From Hanleya hanleyi (Eukaryota; Mollusca; Polyplacophora; Lepidopleurida; Hanleyidae): 64,000 nt of DNA. The notes beneath the pieces are model-generated. The model was not told where the DNA came from. It did no database searches and worked only from the letters and a program-made list of their open reading frames with translations. Positions 43,636-54,739 of this stretch are shown piece by piece. The stretch spans positions 1 to 64,000 of the forward strand of contig JAVTVY010039197.1 in the NCBI GenBank assembly GCA_036873755.1, written 5' to 3'. The number at the start of each line of letters is the position of its first letter. Position 1 is the first letter of the stretch. The position numbers were made by a program, and so were the translations under genes.

Positions 43636-44715
43636 ATGGCAGAATCGAACCGTGGTGATGTGGCGACAGATGAATTTCTGTCTGTCCGTTGGAAACCCAA
43701 GGGATTCCCTAAAAAATCATGCATTCTTCGACAGGAGAAGAAAAACGATAACCACGTCCGTTTCAACAGCAGACAAGTAAGGTTGTATTTTCCGGAAAGC
43801 ATTGGGAATCCCTTCCGAGATCAGGAGAGACGAATACAGCTGAATGATTTCATCAAACGCACGAAGCGGATGAAGAATTCACAAGAGCTGCAGAAACGGT
43901 TGAACAAAATTCGACGAGTGTTCGAGGTGAACAAACATGAAGATTTTAGCAATTTGGACGATATGGAGAAACAGCGAGTATGCCGAAGATACATGTTTCA
44001 TCGAGAATTGGTGATTTCCAAGAAACTGGACCTTTCTTGGTTTGAAGACAAAGCGCGACAAACCGTATCAGGATATTCCGTCAAGGATACAGGATCCGTA
44101 CATGGTACCACGTGTGTAGAATTCACGGAGGACACCAAGGGAACAGAATCCGCAGACGACACTAAGGGAACAGAATTCGCAGACGACACTAAGGGAACAG
44201 AATCCGCAGACGACACTAAGAGAACAGAAATCTCAGATGCCAAAGTTGGTGATGGACCTGCAAATGGTAACACGGAAACAATATTCACAGATGACTTCAA
44301 GAGAACCGAAGCTGCGGATGATAACAAGAAAAGAATACTGACAGATGCCACAACGGTTGAGGGATCGGCAGACGACAGCAGGGGAACTAGTTCTGTAGCT
44401 GACAACAAGGGAACAAAATCCACAGATGCTACGGAGGGTACGGGAGGAACCGAGGGCGCCTTATGCGCAAATGACACTGAAGGCATGATTTCCGAAAATG
44501 ACCAAAATGAAACAGGATCCACAGATGCCACAACGGCTGTAAGCGTGTATACGATGCATGCAAGCCGCGAAGATATCAAAACGAACAAAAGTATGTCGAA
44601 GCGCCAAAGTATCAAATCCCAGCTTATCCGAACTCTGACCTCTCCTTTTCGAAAGATTGGGCGGTCGTTCACAAGCTGTTTCAGGCCAACTTCTGGGGAC
44701 AATCCGAATTTCTAA
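43636..44715 (+). CDS. Unrecognised host protein with DDTKGTES-type repeats, intact copy
   Basis: The 359-residue frame starts at ATG 43636, 13 bp after a likely splice acceptor (ATTTCACATTTCAG at 43623); upstream codons in frame lack an ATG. The N-terminal third is basic (WKPKGFPKKSCILRQEKKND, RLYFPESIGNPFRDQ) and probably helical (LQKRLNKIRRVFEVNKHEDF, MEKQRVCRRYMFHRELV). The middle is a degenerate acidic repeat of DTKGTES-AD units. The tail is basic (QLIRTLTSPFRKIGRSFTS). I do not recognise the family. It lies in the tandem host duplication beside the DIRS remnant and has a broken sister at 61870-62907. It could be a host gene or a cargo/unknown repeat gene; I favour a fast-evolving host gene at low confidence. 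The long antisense frame (43998-44702) is a shadow of its repeats. Confidence 0.6.
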   Translation: MAESNRGDVATDEFLSVRWKPKGFPKKSCILRQEKKNDNHVRFNSRQVRLYFPESIGNPFRDQERRIQLNDFIKRTKRMKNSQELQKRLNKIRRVFEVNKHEDFSNLDDMEKQRVCRRYMFHRELVISKKLDLSWFEDKARQTVSGYSVKDTGSVHGTTCVEFTEDTKGTESADDTKGTEFADDTKGTESADDTKRTEISDAKVGDGPANGNTETIFTDDFKRTEAADDNKKRILTDATTVEGSADDSRGTSSVADNKGTKSTDATEGTGGTEGALCANDTEGMISENDQNETGSTDATTAVSVYTMHASREDIKTNKSMSKRQSIKSQLIRTLTSPFRKIGRSFTSCFRPTSGDNPNF

Positions 44716-45082
44716 TTATTTTTCAGTAAAATTAGAAAAACAGAGATGAACGTATCACATTATGATAACCTCAGGATATTTTCTGGATGTCTAAAAGTTC
44801 TACGTTCCTGTCTTTTTCCCGTTCTTAGTAGACAAGACAACAGATGATTTAAATAAAAAAAGGAAGAATGAAAATGTTAAGAATAAAAGTTGACTCTAAA
44901 TATTCAAAAGAATTTTGTATGACGAAAAACTATACAATATTATGTACATTCATTTACGTGTTGAAACGTTGTAGTGTAACTAGTTGATTAATAAAAGATA
45001 TATTGAGCTTGTATTTTTTTTCCATGTTGTTTACTCTTAATATAATCATTTCCTTTATTACTAACGTGATAAAACATGATGA
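44716..45082. other. 3' flank of the unknown gene
   Basis: AATAAA-type signals occur near 44851, 44882 and 44991. No other feature. Confidence 0.5.
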
Positions 45083-45259
45083 TTGCATATGACCTCTGTG
45101 ACATCACTTTCGGTTCCCGTCACGTGACCGGAAGTGTGGCCTTTGACAACCCCTGCGCATGCGCACAATACCGGATAAAACTGATACGTAGGGGTTAAAG
45201 TTCACTTCCGGCCACGTAACCGGAACCAGAAGTGACGTCACACCGAGATCAAATGCAAT
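45083..45259. repeat. Fold-back repeat rich in GGTCACGTGACC/TGACGTCA (unit 1)
   Basis: Imperfect palindrome from TTGCATATGACCTCTGTGAC to AGAAGTGACGTCACACCGAG, with CCGTCACGTGACCGGAAGTG inside and CTGCGCATGCGCACA at its centre. A counterpart lies at 63268-63450, and a near-perfect relative forms the central hairpin of Element 2 (54543-54739). Confidence 0.75.
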
Positions 45260-45409
45260 TTTTTTGGTCAATGGGTATTCAGATGAGCTTTCAAAGGGAT
45301 CAAGAGCCGTCTACGTTCCCTTTAGGGACCTGACAATAAATACGAGGGTCAGCAGTGGGCTTAGTGACGTCACCAAGGTCAAAGGTCAATATGAGCTTAA
45401 ATCCTTAAA

Positions 45410-45739
45410 CCTCGTAAGCGGTAGGTACTGGGTTCGATCCCAGGCCGGGTCATACCTAAGACTTGAAAAATGGAACTTGTTGCTCCCTCGCTTACGCTCA
45501 GCATTAAGAGGATAGAACAAGGACTGGTTCGCTCGGTGTCAGTATAATGTGACTGAGTGGGGTGTCATGTCTGCCTACGGCATGATATTTCAGTGGGACA
45601 GCACTATAAAATGGCAGCATTAGATCTGCTCTGTTACAAGTAGGTGCCCCTGTCCTTCCCCCTCCCATCCCTTCCCTTCCCCGTCGTGATATAGCTGAAA
45701 AAATGTTGAAAGCGACGTTAAACCCTATACACTCACTCC
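45410..45739 (+). mobile_element. SINE, tRNA-derived, with 13-bp target duplication
   Basis: TTAAATCCTTAAA flanks it (45397-45409 and 45740-45752). Unit 2 has one TTAAATCTTTAAA at this point (near 63595), an empty site. It begins with a B-box-like GGTTCGATCCCAGGC, then GGTGTCAGTATAATGTGACT and GGCAGCATTAGATCTGCTC. It ends GTTGAAAGCGACGTTAAACC plus ACTC repeats. The 5' end of the tRNA part is truncated. I recall this family from molluscan genomes. Confidence 0.9.
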
Positions 45740-46959
45740 TTAAATCCTTAAATCCAGGCCATGTCAACGCTGCCTCGATGGATACCACTGATCAGTCGAC
45801 ATAGGAAGACACCGGTTGGCATTTGATCGTGAAAAGTATTGTGCATTTCGAGGTAAAAGCATGAAATCTGGCATAGTGCTAGCCAATTACATGCTGATCA
45901 TTTTCTCACTCAAGTTTTCCAAGAATCCAAGATGGCCGCTATAGCCGTAGCTCTATACTTGGGAAGCATCAGAACATGGTGACATTATCATTTGAATATG
46001 GATTTGGTGAATGAAATGTATAGCATTTATTTGACCAATAATGTCAACGATAATTCCTTGTAAGCGATTAATCCAAGATAGCCGCTACATCCGTAACATG
46101 TCCATATTTGGAAAGCAGCAGATGATTACCAGTACATTCGAAATAAATATGGAATCCATGGTGTATAATTTCATTCATTCATCCGCGTTAGTGGTTTGGT
46201 TTTGAGTCATGCGTGCTTGGCGATACCGGTGCGTCACATCTGGGGATTTATAGAAAATTCATGTTGTTGGTTCCCGAGCGTACAACAGGTTTGCTGTGTA
46301 GATTTCCGCTCGGCGGTCCCGAATGACCAGAGGAAACCGCTGCAGTTCCAGGCCATGTTAACGCAGCCTCGATGGATACCACTGATCAGTCGACATAGGA
46401 AGACGCCGGTTGGCGATTGGTTAAATATCGTGAAAGTTTTGTTCACTTCGGGATAAAAGCATGAAAGTTGGCATAGTGCTAGCCAATTGCATGCTGTTCA
46501 TTTTCCCACTCAAGTTTTCCAAGAATCCAAGATGGCGCGCGCCGCTATAGCCGTAGCTCTATACTTGGAAAGCATCAGAACATGGTGACATTATCATTTG
46601 AATATGGATTTGGTGAATGCAATGTAGCATTTATTTGACCAGTAATGTCAACGATAATTCCATGTAGCGATTAATCCAAGGTGGCCGCTATAGCCGTAGC
46701 TCTATAATTGGGAAGCATCAGAACATGGTGACATTTTCATTTGAATATGGATTTGGTGAATGCAATGTAGCATTTATTTGACCAGTAATGTCAACGATAA
46801 TTCCTTGTAAGCGATTAATCCAAGATGGCCGCTACATCCGTACCATGTCCATATTTGGAAAGCAGTACATCATGGTGACATTATCAGTTATAATTGGATT
46901 CGAAGCTGCATGAAAATTAGCATAGATGTGACTAGTAATATCTATTTTAACTTTTTTTT

Positions 46960-47940
46960 CAGCGGGGATTCGCAAATACATATCACATTCACACCAAGAA
47001 AACGGAGAGCAGAATTAATGACTGGAGTACTTACTTGATAGTCATGACTTTCCTGCATTTACGGGACACCGACATATCGTACGTAGATGAAATCCTTATT
47101 TTGGGTTCAGAAACGCCGCAACTTAGGACAGGGATTCACTTCACCATGGAAAATCTACAGCATCTGGATGTTATCCCTGATCCCGAAGCGTCGACAGTAT
47201 ATGGGGACGATCTTCGACGCAAAAAGGGAGATCGTCCTGCCTCCGGAAGATCACTAGGACAAAATTCAGAATCAAATTCAAAACTCTTTGCCCTCTCGGG
47301 TCTCAATCGTTCCGATCATCACAAAGTTTACTGGGGCCCCTATTGATCGACTCAAGACCTAACGCAGTTCGGACGGCTTCAGATTAGACCTCTACACTTT
47401 CATCTCCATTCACTCCTGCAATCCTCAGTTTCCTGTGTCATGGGACCTTCATCCGTTCCTGAGGTGGTGGCAGAACCGACAAAACGTCACAGGGGGAGTA
47501 CCGCTAAATCATTCTCCTCACCCGATACATTACTTATTCACAGACGCATCATGGACGGGTGCAGGGGAGCCCATCTGGGACAACTACAGCTAAGCGGCAC
47601 ACGGTCTCAAGACTACACATCAAGTTGACAGCGATTGTGTTAACAGTTCAACAGTGGCCCAACATACGACAGGGATCATCACTGATGGTGGCCAAGGACA
47701 ATACCACGGTGGTGTCCAACATCAACAATTAGGGAGCCCCGTATCTCGACTATTGTTTCAAGAGACTTGGGACCTTTTCCAGTCGGCACAGAGTCAGTTT
47801 TGTCGAATACAGTTACGACATGTTCAGGTAAGACAGGTCCCGGGACGCTTGACCGTGATAGGAGAAAATTTGTCACGTTGAGACAAGATAATGCAGACGG
47901 AGTGGTAGCTACACAGCAACGCATTCCGACAGTTCAGCAG
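46960..47940 (+). pseudogene. DIRS-type retrotransposon remnant, copy 2, 5' part
   Basis: SYVDEILILGSETPQL and FTMENLQHLD (47070-47170), with the same Asp-to-Glu change in the YVDD box as copy 1. Then FLRWWQNRQNVTGGV and LFTDASWTGAGEPIWDNYS (47455-47605), the RNase H start missing from copy 1. Multiple frameshifts. Element 2 is inserted at its 3' side and the sequence continues at 61030. Confidence 0.75.
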
Positions 47941-47946
47941 AGTGTG
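47941..47946. other. Left target-site duplication of Element 2 (AGTGTG)
   Basis: AGTGTG directly before AGTAGTATAAGG. It matches 61024-61029 and is single in unit 1 at about 42239-42244 (GCAGAGTGTGGTTACAAC). Confidence 0.9.
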
Positions 47947-48149
47947 AGTAGTATAAGGCAAGCATTTCGAGCAACGTTTTTCGGGCGCGCGAATCTGGCG
48001 CAGGTTATTTGCCTATGTTAAATGGCTAGAAATAGCAAATCGGGAACCCTCAAAATTACGGTAAGGGAGGTAACTCTTGATGCCCGTGGTGATTTTTTAC
48101 ATATGCCTGGTTATCTCCCCTGATTCGCACATTTGCATCTATACGGGGA

Positions 48150-49110
48150 ATGCCATCCTCTCCCAGGGTGCTTTGCGCTACGCTGCATTTACCCCTGTAG
48201 GGGTCTCGCCATCTTTTGCAGGATTCCTGCAGAAACCAAGAACTGTTCTATCTCACACTGTTTTACTGATCGCAAAACGTTTATTTATCTTGAAATATAC
48301 TTAACGGATATTCAGTGTGTTACAAAACGGCAGTGTCACAGAGTTTGAAGGCAGCTTTTTGATAAATTACCTCAGAACTATATGTTGCGGAAATATATAT
48401 CGGTGAATCGCGGCTGATATTAATTCGCCCAGTTAGACGGTCGTCATGTTCGTTTACACTCGACACAATCTCGGACAATGTAGGACATTAGAATCTCGAT
48501 CCGCACTGGTAAGAATCCATATTGGCATCCATGTTGAAAGAATAATATCACGCGGAAACTCCGAACAGCGCTCATGTCAGCTGTATGAATTCCGTTACCA
48601 TGGACACTGATGGAGATTAGCTCAAGAAGAAAAACCGAGAGAAACACCTCAAATTAGAAGAGATTCTTCCCGGGTAGAATCAAGGGAATGTCCATTTCAT
48701 TTGGATATATATTTCATCTCTCGATAAGAGAGAAATACAACGAGGACTATGTGAGGGGAAACACATCCTACAGCATGTGATGTGCCTCACGTGCGGCGGA
48801 TCACGGTTTACAGCTGAGAGCTGTAAAATCCTGACACCATTAATACGCGAGGTATTATGACTTCACGGAATAATCCGAGCAGTTGCGAATGGTTCGTTTA
48901 CTGTGGCAACAGATGACCTTGGATCAACTCGGGCAAAGTCCGTGAGACCGTTACAGCGCTAAATGGAGAGGCGCGAAGCAGAACGTAATGACTGCCTGGT
49001 AGAGCTTGGGGGAATGCCTGTATGGGAATCAATCTCGAAACCAGAGCTATCCGGTCCTGTCCTCCCTACTCGTAGGAGCGGGCAATTTTCCAGCGGAGAG
49101 CGACCCCTGG
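48150..49110. other. Left-arm segment of Element 2 without a mirror copy
   Basis: The two ends match for about 200 bp (47947-48150 with 60815-61023). The left arm then holds about 0.95 kb not found at 60680-60815 on the right, whose own ~135 bp is also unmatched. No gene or transposon ends are recognised in either. This is the largest asymmetry of the palindrome. Confidence 0.6.
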
Positions 49111-49289
49111 TGACGAGGTTGTATGGGAATACGGGCCTGTGTATTCCTCCGCGGCAATGCGGTCTGGCAGTGATGCGGTCGCGGAAAAAAGCTTCCGCGG
49201 AGAAAAAGTAGTCCCCAGACTTCAAATACGCTGCATGGTCCGATTGGGTCGAGTGGGGTATCAAAGTGAAGCATTCTTGAAGGGGCATC

Positions 49290-50060
49290 CAGTCATGGGT
49301 GGGTGCATGGAAAATTAGGATTTTTCCCCGAAACTATAAAAGGCGGAACACGGACTTTACCCCTAAAATAGGGAAAAACACCTATCAACCCTAGCCAAAA
49401 GGGCTAATATCGGTCCCCGGGCTTATCCGGGCCTGCCTATCAAGTGGGTGCAAAAATTAGGGGTTTACCCCTAAAATAGGGTGCATAATATCGGTCCCCG
49501 GGCTTAATCAAGTCAATGGGGTGGGTGCATGTAAAATTAGGATTTTTTTCCGAACCTATAAAAAGCGGAACACGGACTTTACCCCTAAAATAGGGGAAAA
49601 CTCCTATCAACTCTAGCCCAAAGGGCTAATATCGGTCCCCGGGCTTATAGGGGCCTGCCTATCAAGTCAATGGGGTGGGTGCATGTAAAATTAGGATTCT
49701 TTTCCGAAACTATAAAAAGCGGAACACGGACTTTACCCCTGAAATAGGAGAAAACCCCTATCAACTCTAGCCCAAAGGGCTAATATCGGTCCCCGGGCTT
49801 ATAGGGGCCTGCCTATCAAGTCAATGGGGTGGATGCATGTAAAATTAGGATTTTTTGCCAAAAATATAAAAAGCAGAACACGGACTTTACCCCTAAAATA
49901 GGAGAAAACCCCTATCACCTCTAGCCAAACGGGCTAATATCGGTCCCCGGGCTTATCGGGGCCTGCCTATCCAGTCAATAGGGTGGATGCATGTAAAATT
50001 AGGATTTTTCCCGAAACTATAAAAAGCGGAACGCGGACTTTACCCCTACAATAGGGGTCT
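49290..50060. repeat. ~165-bp array 1 of Element 2, left arm
   Basis: Five units: GGGTGCATGTAAAATTAGGA, CTATAAAAAGCGGAACACGG, ACTTTACCCCTAAAATAGG, GGGCTAATATCGGTCCCCGG. Mirrored at 59480-60510. Each unit includes a TATA-like ACTATAAAAAGCGG. Confidence 0.9.
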
Positions 50061-50099
50061 GTATTATACAATATAAGGGAAAATGCCTGTATGGGGTAT

Positions 50100-50960
50100 G
50101 GGGATGGTCATTTTTTTTTCGTGGGCTTTACTATGGGTTGTGGGGTCTCGTTTTTCTCGTCTCACCAAGAAAAACACGATGGGAGGGGTCCCGGAGCGAA
50201 GCGGTGAAATTTTTGGAAAAAGTCACCGAGGTCTGTGTATAGGCCTATATGCTGGCTATGGGGGGTATAGGTTCAACCTAGAAAATCCACACACGTTCAT
50301 TGTGATATGGGTTGTTTGGTCTTGTTTTTCACGTCTCGTCATTTAGAACACGATGAGAAGGGTCCCGGAGCGAAACGGTGAAATTTTTGGAAAAGTGCCA
50401 TATAGCCCATATAGCTCCATACTGGCTATGGGAGGGATAGGTCCATCCTGGGAAATTCACACACGTTCATTGTGATATGGGTTGTTTGGTCTTGTTTTTC
50501 ACGTCTCGTCATTTAGAACACGATGGGAAGGGTCCCGGAGCGAAACGGTGAAATTTTTGGAAAAAGTCACCGAGGTCTGTATATAGGCCTATAGGCTGGC
50601 TATGGGAGGGATAGGTCCATCCTGGAAAATTCACACACGTTCATTGTGATATGGGTTGTTTGGTCTTGTTTTTCACGTCTCGTCATTTAGAACACGATGG
50701 GAAGGGTCCCGGAGCGAAACGGTGAAATATTTGGAAAAGTACCATATAGCCCATACTGGCTATATGGGGGTATAGGTTCAACCTGGGAAATTCACACACG
50801 TTCATTGTCATATGGGTTGTTTGGATTTGTTGTTCACGTCTCGTCATTTAGAACACGATGGGAAGGGTCCTGGAGCGAAACGGTGAAATTTTTGGAAAAA
50901 GTTCACTGAGGCCTGGGTAAGCCCATATAGTCCCATAGGCTGGCTATGGGTGTATAGGTC
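50100..50960. repeat. ~190-bp array 2 of Element 2, left arm
   Basis: Five units with CACGTCTCGTCATTTAGAAC, GGTCCCGGAGCGAAACGGTG and ACACACGTTCATTGTGATAT. A single degenerate unit is also in both arms of Element 1 (near 33190-33260 and 40050-40100). Mirrored at 58640-59470. Confidence 0.9.
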
Positions 50961-50969
50961 CATACGGGC

Positions 50970-51600
50970 TGGACGTTTTGGGGTCTAGGTGAGCCCCTAA
51001 TGATCCTATGGTGTCGTATGAGGTCTTATTTTGAAGCTCTCGTTGACGAGCATCCGACTGGACTAATGGTTCGTCCGTGTGCAATAGTCTGCGCATGCGC
51101 AGTCTGGCCGTAGTATAGAAAGCAGGCATGCTGGGGGTATGTGGGGGGTGTGTTTGGGGTAGAGATGGGCCACTATGGGTCCAAATGGGTTGTGGGAGGT
51201 GTCGTGGGTTAGAGTCCGAATGGCGTGTTTTTAAATGCAAGTCGCGTCAATCTGCGCATGCGCAGTTGGGTGTAGTAAGTAAAGTGGCCATTTTGGGGGT
51301 GCGTGGAGATGTGTTTGGGGTAGAGAAGGACCATCCTTGGTCCGAATGCGTCGTGGGGGTGTCATTTTGTAGCTCTCGGGGTGTACGGCCCCATCTGAGG
51401 GCTGTCCACAGCATCTGTGACGTCGTCGGTGACGTCGTCGGTGACGTCATCAGTACGGGTAGTAGCGAAAGTGGGCATTTTAGGAAAGTGCAGGAAGGTA
51501 TTTGGAGTAGAGAGGGACCATCCTTGGTCCGATTGTGTCGTGGGAGGTGTCATCTTGTAGCTTTCATGGTGTGCATCCCCATTTGAGAGATGTTCGCGTC
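50970..51600. repeat. ~180-bp array 3 of Element 2, left arm, with TGCGCATGCGCA sites
   Basis: Units contain TGCGCATGCGCAGT-TGG, GGGGTGTGTTTGGGGTAGAG and GGACCATCCTTGGTCCGA. Mirrored at 57960-58635. Confidence 0.8.
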
Positions 51601-51626
51601 ATCTGTGACGTCACCAATCAATAATA

Positions 51627-51770
51627 CCACCACACACACACACTACCACACACCACCACCACACACCACCACCACCACCACACACCACCACCAACACCAC
51701 CACCACACACAACCACACACCACCACCACCACCACCACCACCGGGCGTTGACGGGCGTTAAACCCGGTGG
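51627..51770. repeat. CCACCA/CACA tract plus CCGGGCGTTGACGGGCG motif, left arm
   Basis: A (CA)n/(CCA)n tract ends in CCACCGGGCGTTGACGGGCG and TTAAACCCGGTGGTGG. It is mirrored at 57818-57955 and related to 36863-36897 in Element 1 and to 54797-54826 in the loop. Confidence 0.85.
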
Positions 51771-51872
51771 TGGTGATAGCTCACGTGGATTCCGGATCTC
51801 GGAGCTCTGCTGTATTATACAATCGGATAGCGGTTGTCTTGAATAACAACAAGTTCAGCAATGTTCATACAG

Positions 51873-51878
51873 TTTATT
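51873..51878 (-). terminator. Polyadenylation signal downstream of gene A, left arm
   Basis: AATAAA on the minus strand next to the conserved GTATGATGTAACATTGGGG block. A second AATAAA is nearer the stop, around 51973-51982. Confidence 0.6.
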
Positions 51879-52101
51879 ATCCCCAATGTTACATCATACC
51901 CAAGCTGGGGGAGGCGCCCTGGGTGGGTTTAGTATGTTCGCAACAAAACAAATTGAAATATAAAACACCATGCTTTATTATTTAACGCACCGTCACATTA
52001 GGAACAAGTGTTTACTGAGCTCTATTCAATGATCAGCATGTAGACATATAGAGTATGTACGTATGTATGTTCTGGTATTCGTCAGTGCATGGGTGAAGCA
52101 T

Positions 52102-52988
52102 TCAGCCGATGGGATGATCGGTCAGCTTGGTAACGAAAAACGTGACATTGGTCATCCTCTCCACTGTCCACTTGGTGTTGGGACGTTGTTGTTGGGCCCA
52201 TTCCAAGGCATCCACGGTGTCCAGTTTCTCCAGCATCGTCTCTAGCGACGTCCGGTTAATGATGGTAAAGGGTTGGTCAAATACCCGGAAGTTACTGCTC
52301 GGGTAAAAGTATCGGACTTGGCCTATCTCCTTATGCTGCAGTACATAACCAAACGCCAGATTTAATTTGAAGGACGTAGCTTGGTCATTGAAGATGGCTT
52401 CGACGTAGCTGCATAGACGGGCGAGGTTGGTCAGTCGGAAATTGTAGATATCTTGAATAGGGCGATGACGGTGGAAACAGTGCCGTATCATGGGCCAATG
52501 GCGCCGATAGATGTCACTCACTGGATGGTCTTCGTGTAACAGATCGCTAGGAACATTTATGGGTTCATCCGCGAAGTGTACTTTGCTCTCCACGTCGTAC
52601 AAAATCTGACCCAAGGTCTTGTCGTCGGAATTTGACTGTTGAATTAGGGCGACATCATCATCATCGGCCTTCGCGCGATGGGTGGGAGTTCCCGCTGTTT
52701 CGATACTGTTGCCTACGGGCTCCTCTACCTGCAAACTTGGCTGCGGATCAGGGTGTTGTGTACGTTGGTGTCGCAGCAACAGACTGGGCAGTTTGAAAAG
52801 TCGGCAACATTCCTCGCATAGATGCTTGGGTGCCCCATGCACTGTCCGTTCATGACACCGTAGACTCCTGGCGAATAAATAGTTTCCCACACCTCGTGCA
52901 GCTATACCGGGTGGTTCCGTCGTGCTTCATGGCGGCGCAAGTCGTGCAGACGAGTGAATGATTTCGAGCACGTAGTACAAGTGAACAT
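52102..52988 (-). pseudogene. Gene A, left-arm copy: C2H2 fingers plus polymerase-associated N-terminal region
   Basis: ATG at 52988, 47 bp after the TATA box. Two small deletions in the finger region shift the frame twice; the third finger and everything after it is open (52890-52102, 262 codons). It ends at KLTDHPIG and a stop. The body has DIYRRHWPMIRHCF, QDIYNFRLTNLARL, FKLNLAFGYVLQHKE, RYFYPSSNFRVFDQPF, LEWAQQQRPNTKW and VTFFVTKLTDHPIG. I recall this block from the N-terminus of long proteins that also carry a Polinton-type DNA polymerase in cnidarians and molluscs, where it runs on past DHPIG. The product here is therefore a truncated derivative. Confidence 0.7.
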
Positions 52989-53033
52989 CTTGGTGGTTGA
53001 CAGAGTGTCTGATGAAACGGCCAGGCCGCTTCC

Positions 53034-53041
53034 CTTTTATA
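53034..53041 (-). promoter_or_regulatory. TATA box of gene A, left arm
   Basis: TATAAAAG on the minus strand, first base 53 bp before the ATG at 52988. The surrounding CTAGCGTGCTATAAAAGGGA is identical in the other arm. Confidence 0.8.
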
Positions 53042-53084
53042 GCACGCTAGCTGGTGATCTATTTTTAGCACACTCAGTTCAACT

Positions 53085-53440
53085 ATCCTCCGTGTCTCTT
53101 CGGTCACCTCCGTGTCTTTTCGGTGACGTCCGTGACTCTTCGGGCGCCTCCGTATCTCTTCGGTAACCTCCGTGACATCTTCGGTCACCTCCGTGTCTCT
53201 TCGGTGACTTCCGTGACATCTTCGGTAACCTCCGTGTCTCTTCGGGCACCTCCGTGACATCTTCGGTCACCTCCATGTCTCTTCGGTCACCTCCGTAACT
53301 ACCCGGCTGTTCCCGTGTAAACCCAGATGGATCTCCGTGTCTCTTCGGTGGCCTTCGTGACATCTTCGGTGACCTCCGTGTCTCTTCGGTGACCTCCTTG
53401 ACATCTTCGGTCATTTCCGTGTCTCTTCGGTCACCTCCGT
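53085..53440. repeat. 20/21-bp promoter-proximal array of gene A, left arm
   Basis: Alternating units whose complement reads CCGAAGAGACACGGAGGT-A and CCGAAGATGTCACGGAGGT. About 17 units stand directly upstream of the TATA box. The open frames through it encode only TEVTEETRR-type repeats and are not genes. Confidence 0.9.
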
Positions 53441-53497
53441 ACCGTCAACGATCAGCATGTAGACATATAGAGTATGTACGGCATGTTATGGTATTCA

Positions 53498-54397
53498 TCA
53501 GTGCATGAGTGACGCATTCAGCCGATGGGGGTGGTCGGTCAGCTTGGTAACGAAAAACGTAACATTGGTCACCCTCTCTACGACCCAGTGTGTGTTGGGG
53601 CGTTGTTGTTGGGCCCATTCCAAGGGATCCACGGTGTCCAGTTTCTCCAGCATCGCCTCTAGCGACGCCCGGTTAATGATGGTAAATGGTTGGTCAAATA
53701 CCCGGATGTTACTGCTCGGGTAAAAATATCGGGCTTGGTCTGTGTCCTTATGCTGTAGCACATAACCAAACGCCAGATTCAACTTGAAGGCCGTAGTTTG
53801 ATTGTTGAAGATGGCTTCCACGTAGCTGCGTAGACGGGCGAGGTCGGTCAGTCGGAAATTGTAGATATCTTGAATAGGCCGATGACGGTAGAAACAGTGC
53901 CGGATCATGGGCCAATGGCGCCGATAGATGTCACTCATTGGATGGTCTTCGTGTAACAGATCACTAGGAACATTTATGGGTTCGTCCACGAAGTGTACTT
54001 TGCCCTCCACGTCGTACAAAATCTGGTCCAAGGTCTTGTCGTCGGAATTTGACTTTTGAATTAGGGCGACATCATGATCAGCGATGGGTGGGAGTTCCCC
54101 CGGTCTCGATATTGGTGCCTCCGGGCTCTTCTACCTGCAAACGTGGCTGCGGAACAGGGTGTCGTGTGCGTTGGTGTCGCAGCAACTGACTGGTCAGTTT
54201 GAAAAGCTTCTTCGCAAGCTTCGCTTGGGTACTTTATGGCGTGCACGTGTGTGGCGCTGTAACTGATCCGGGCGCTGAAACGACAGTGTACATATCGTAC
54301 AGCTATACCGGGCGGTTCCTTCGTGCTTGGTAGCCTCATGGCGGCGCAAGTCGTGCAGACGAGTGAATGATTTCGAGCACGTAGTACAAATGAATAT
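53498..54397 (-). pseudogene. Gene B, left-arm copy, start codon lost and frameshifted
   Basis: Mirror of the intact gene B at 55172-56086. At 54397 the start codon has changed to ATA. A short deletion near 54085 and other small changes shift the frame in the finger/linker region. The C-terminal half (54031-53498) remains open and ends in HRLNASLMH as in the intact copy. It keeps QQQRPNTHW where the right copy reads QQLCPNTQW. Confidence 0.8.
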
Positions 54398-54442
54398 CTT
54401 GGTGGTTGACAGAGTGTCTGATGAAACGGCCAGGCCGCTTAC

Positions 54443-54450
54443 CTTTTATA
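54443..54450 (-). promoter_or_regulatory. TATA box of gene B, left arm
   Basis: TATAAAAG on the minus strand, preceded by an array of only ~75 bp (54470-54545) of the CCGAAGAGACACGG type. The gene it drives has lost its start codon. Confidence 0.7.
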
Positions 54451-54542
54451 GCACGCTAGCTGGTATCATGTTCGGGCATCTCCGTGTCTCTTCGGTGATC
54501 TCCGTGACATCTTCGGTGACTTCCGTGTCTCTTCGGGCACCT

Positions 54543-54739
54543 CGGAAGTGACATTTGCATATGACCTCTGTGAGGTCACTTCCGCTTCCGTTGACGTGAC
54601 CGGAACTGATCTTTGACCCCGGCGCGCAATTTTATCCGGTATTGTTAGCGCGCGCCGGGGTCAAAGGTCAGTTCCGGTCACGTGAACGGAAGCGGAAGTG
54701 ACCTCACAGAGGTCATATGCAAATGTCACTTCCGAGCTC
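54543..54739. repeat. Large hairpin at the centre of Element 2
   Basis: CGGAAGTGACATTTGCATAT... to ...ATATGCAAATGTCACTTCCG: arms of about 85 bp around AATTTTATCCGGTATTGTTA. The arms contain GGTCACTTCCG, GTGACCGGAACTG and CTTTGACCCCGGCGCGC. Related fold-back repeats lie in host DNA (45083-45259 and 63268-63450), and a fragment lies in the loop of Element 1 (36908-36950). Confidence 0.9.

Larger units (their letters stand above)
31148..46124. repeat. Host tandem duplication, unit 1 (hosts Element 1)
   Basis: It starts at GATTACCAGTACATTCGAAA, which recurs at about 46125. Without Element 1 the unit is about 5.9 kb. It contains promoter-less repeats (CCAAGATGGC...GCTATAGCCGTAGCTCTATA blocks), a DIRS remnant, a LINE fragment, the unknown gene 43636-44715 and a SINE. 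Unit 2 is collinear apart from its own insertions and deletions. Confidence 0.85.

Noticed and set aside
43998..44702. 234-codon antisense frame opposite the unknown gene
   Set aside because: It mirrors the acidic repeat of the sense gene and appears again, broken, opposite the second copy. Splice acceptor and composition favour the sense strand.
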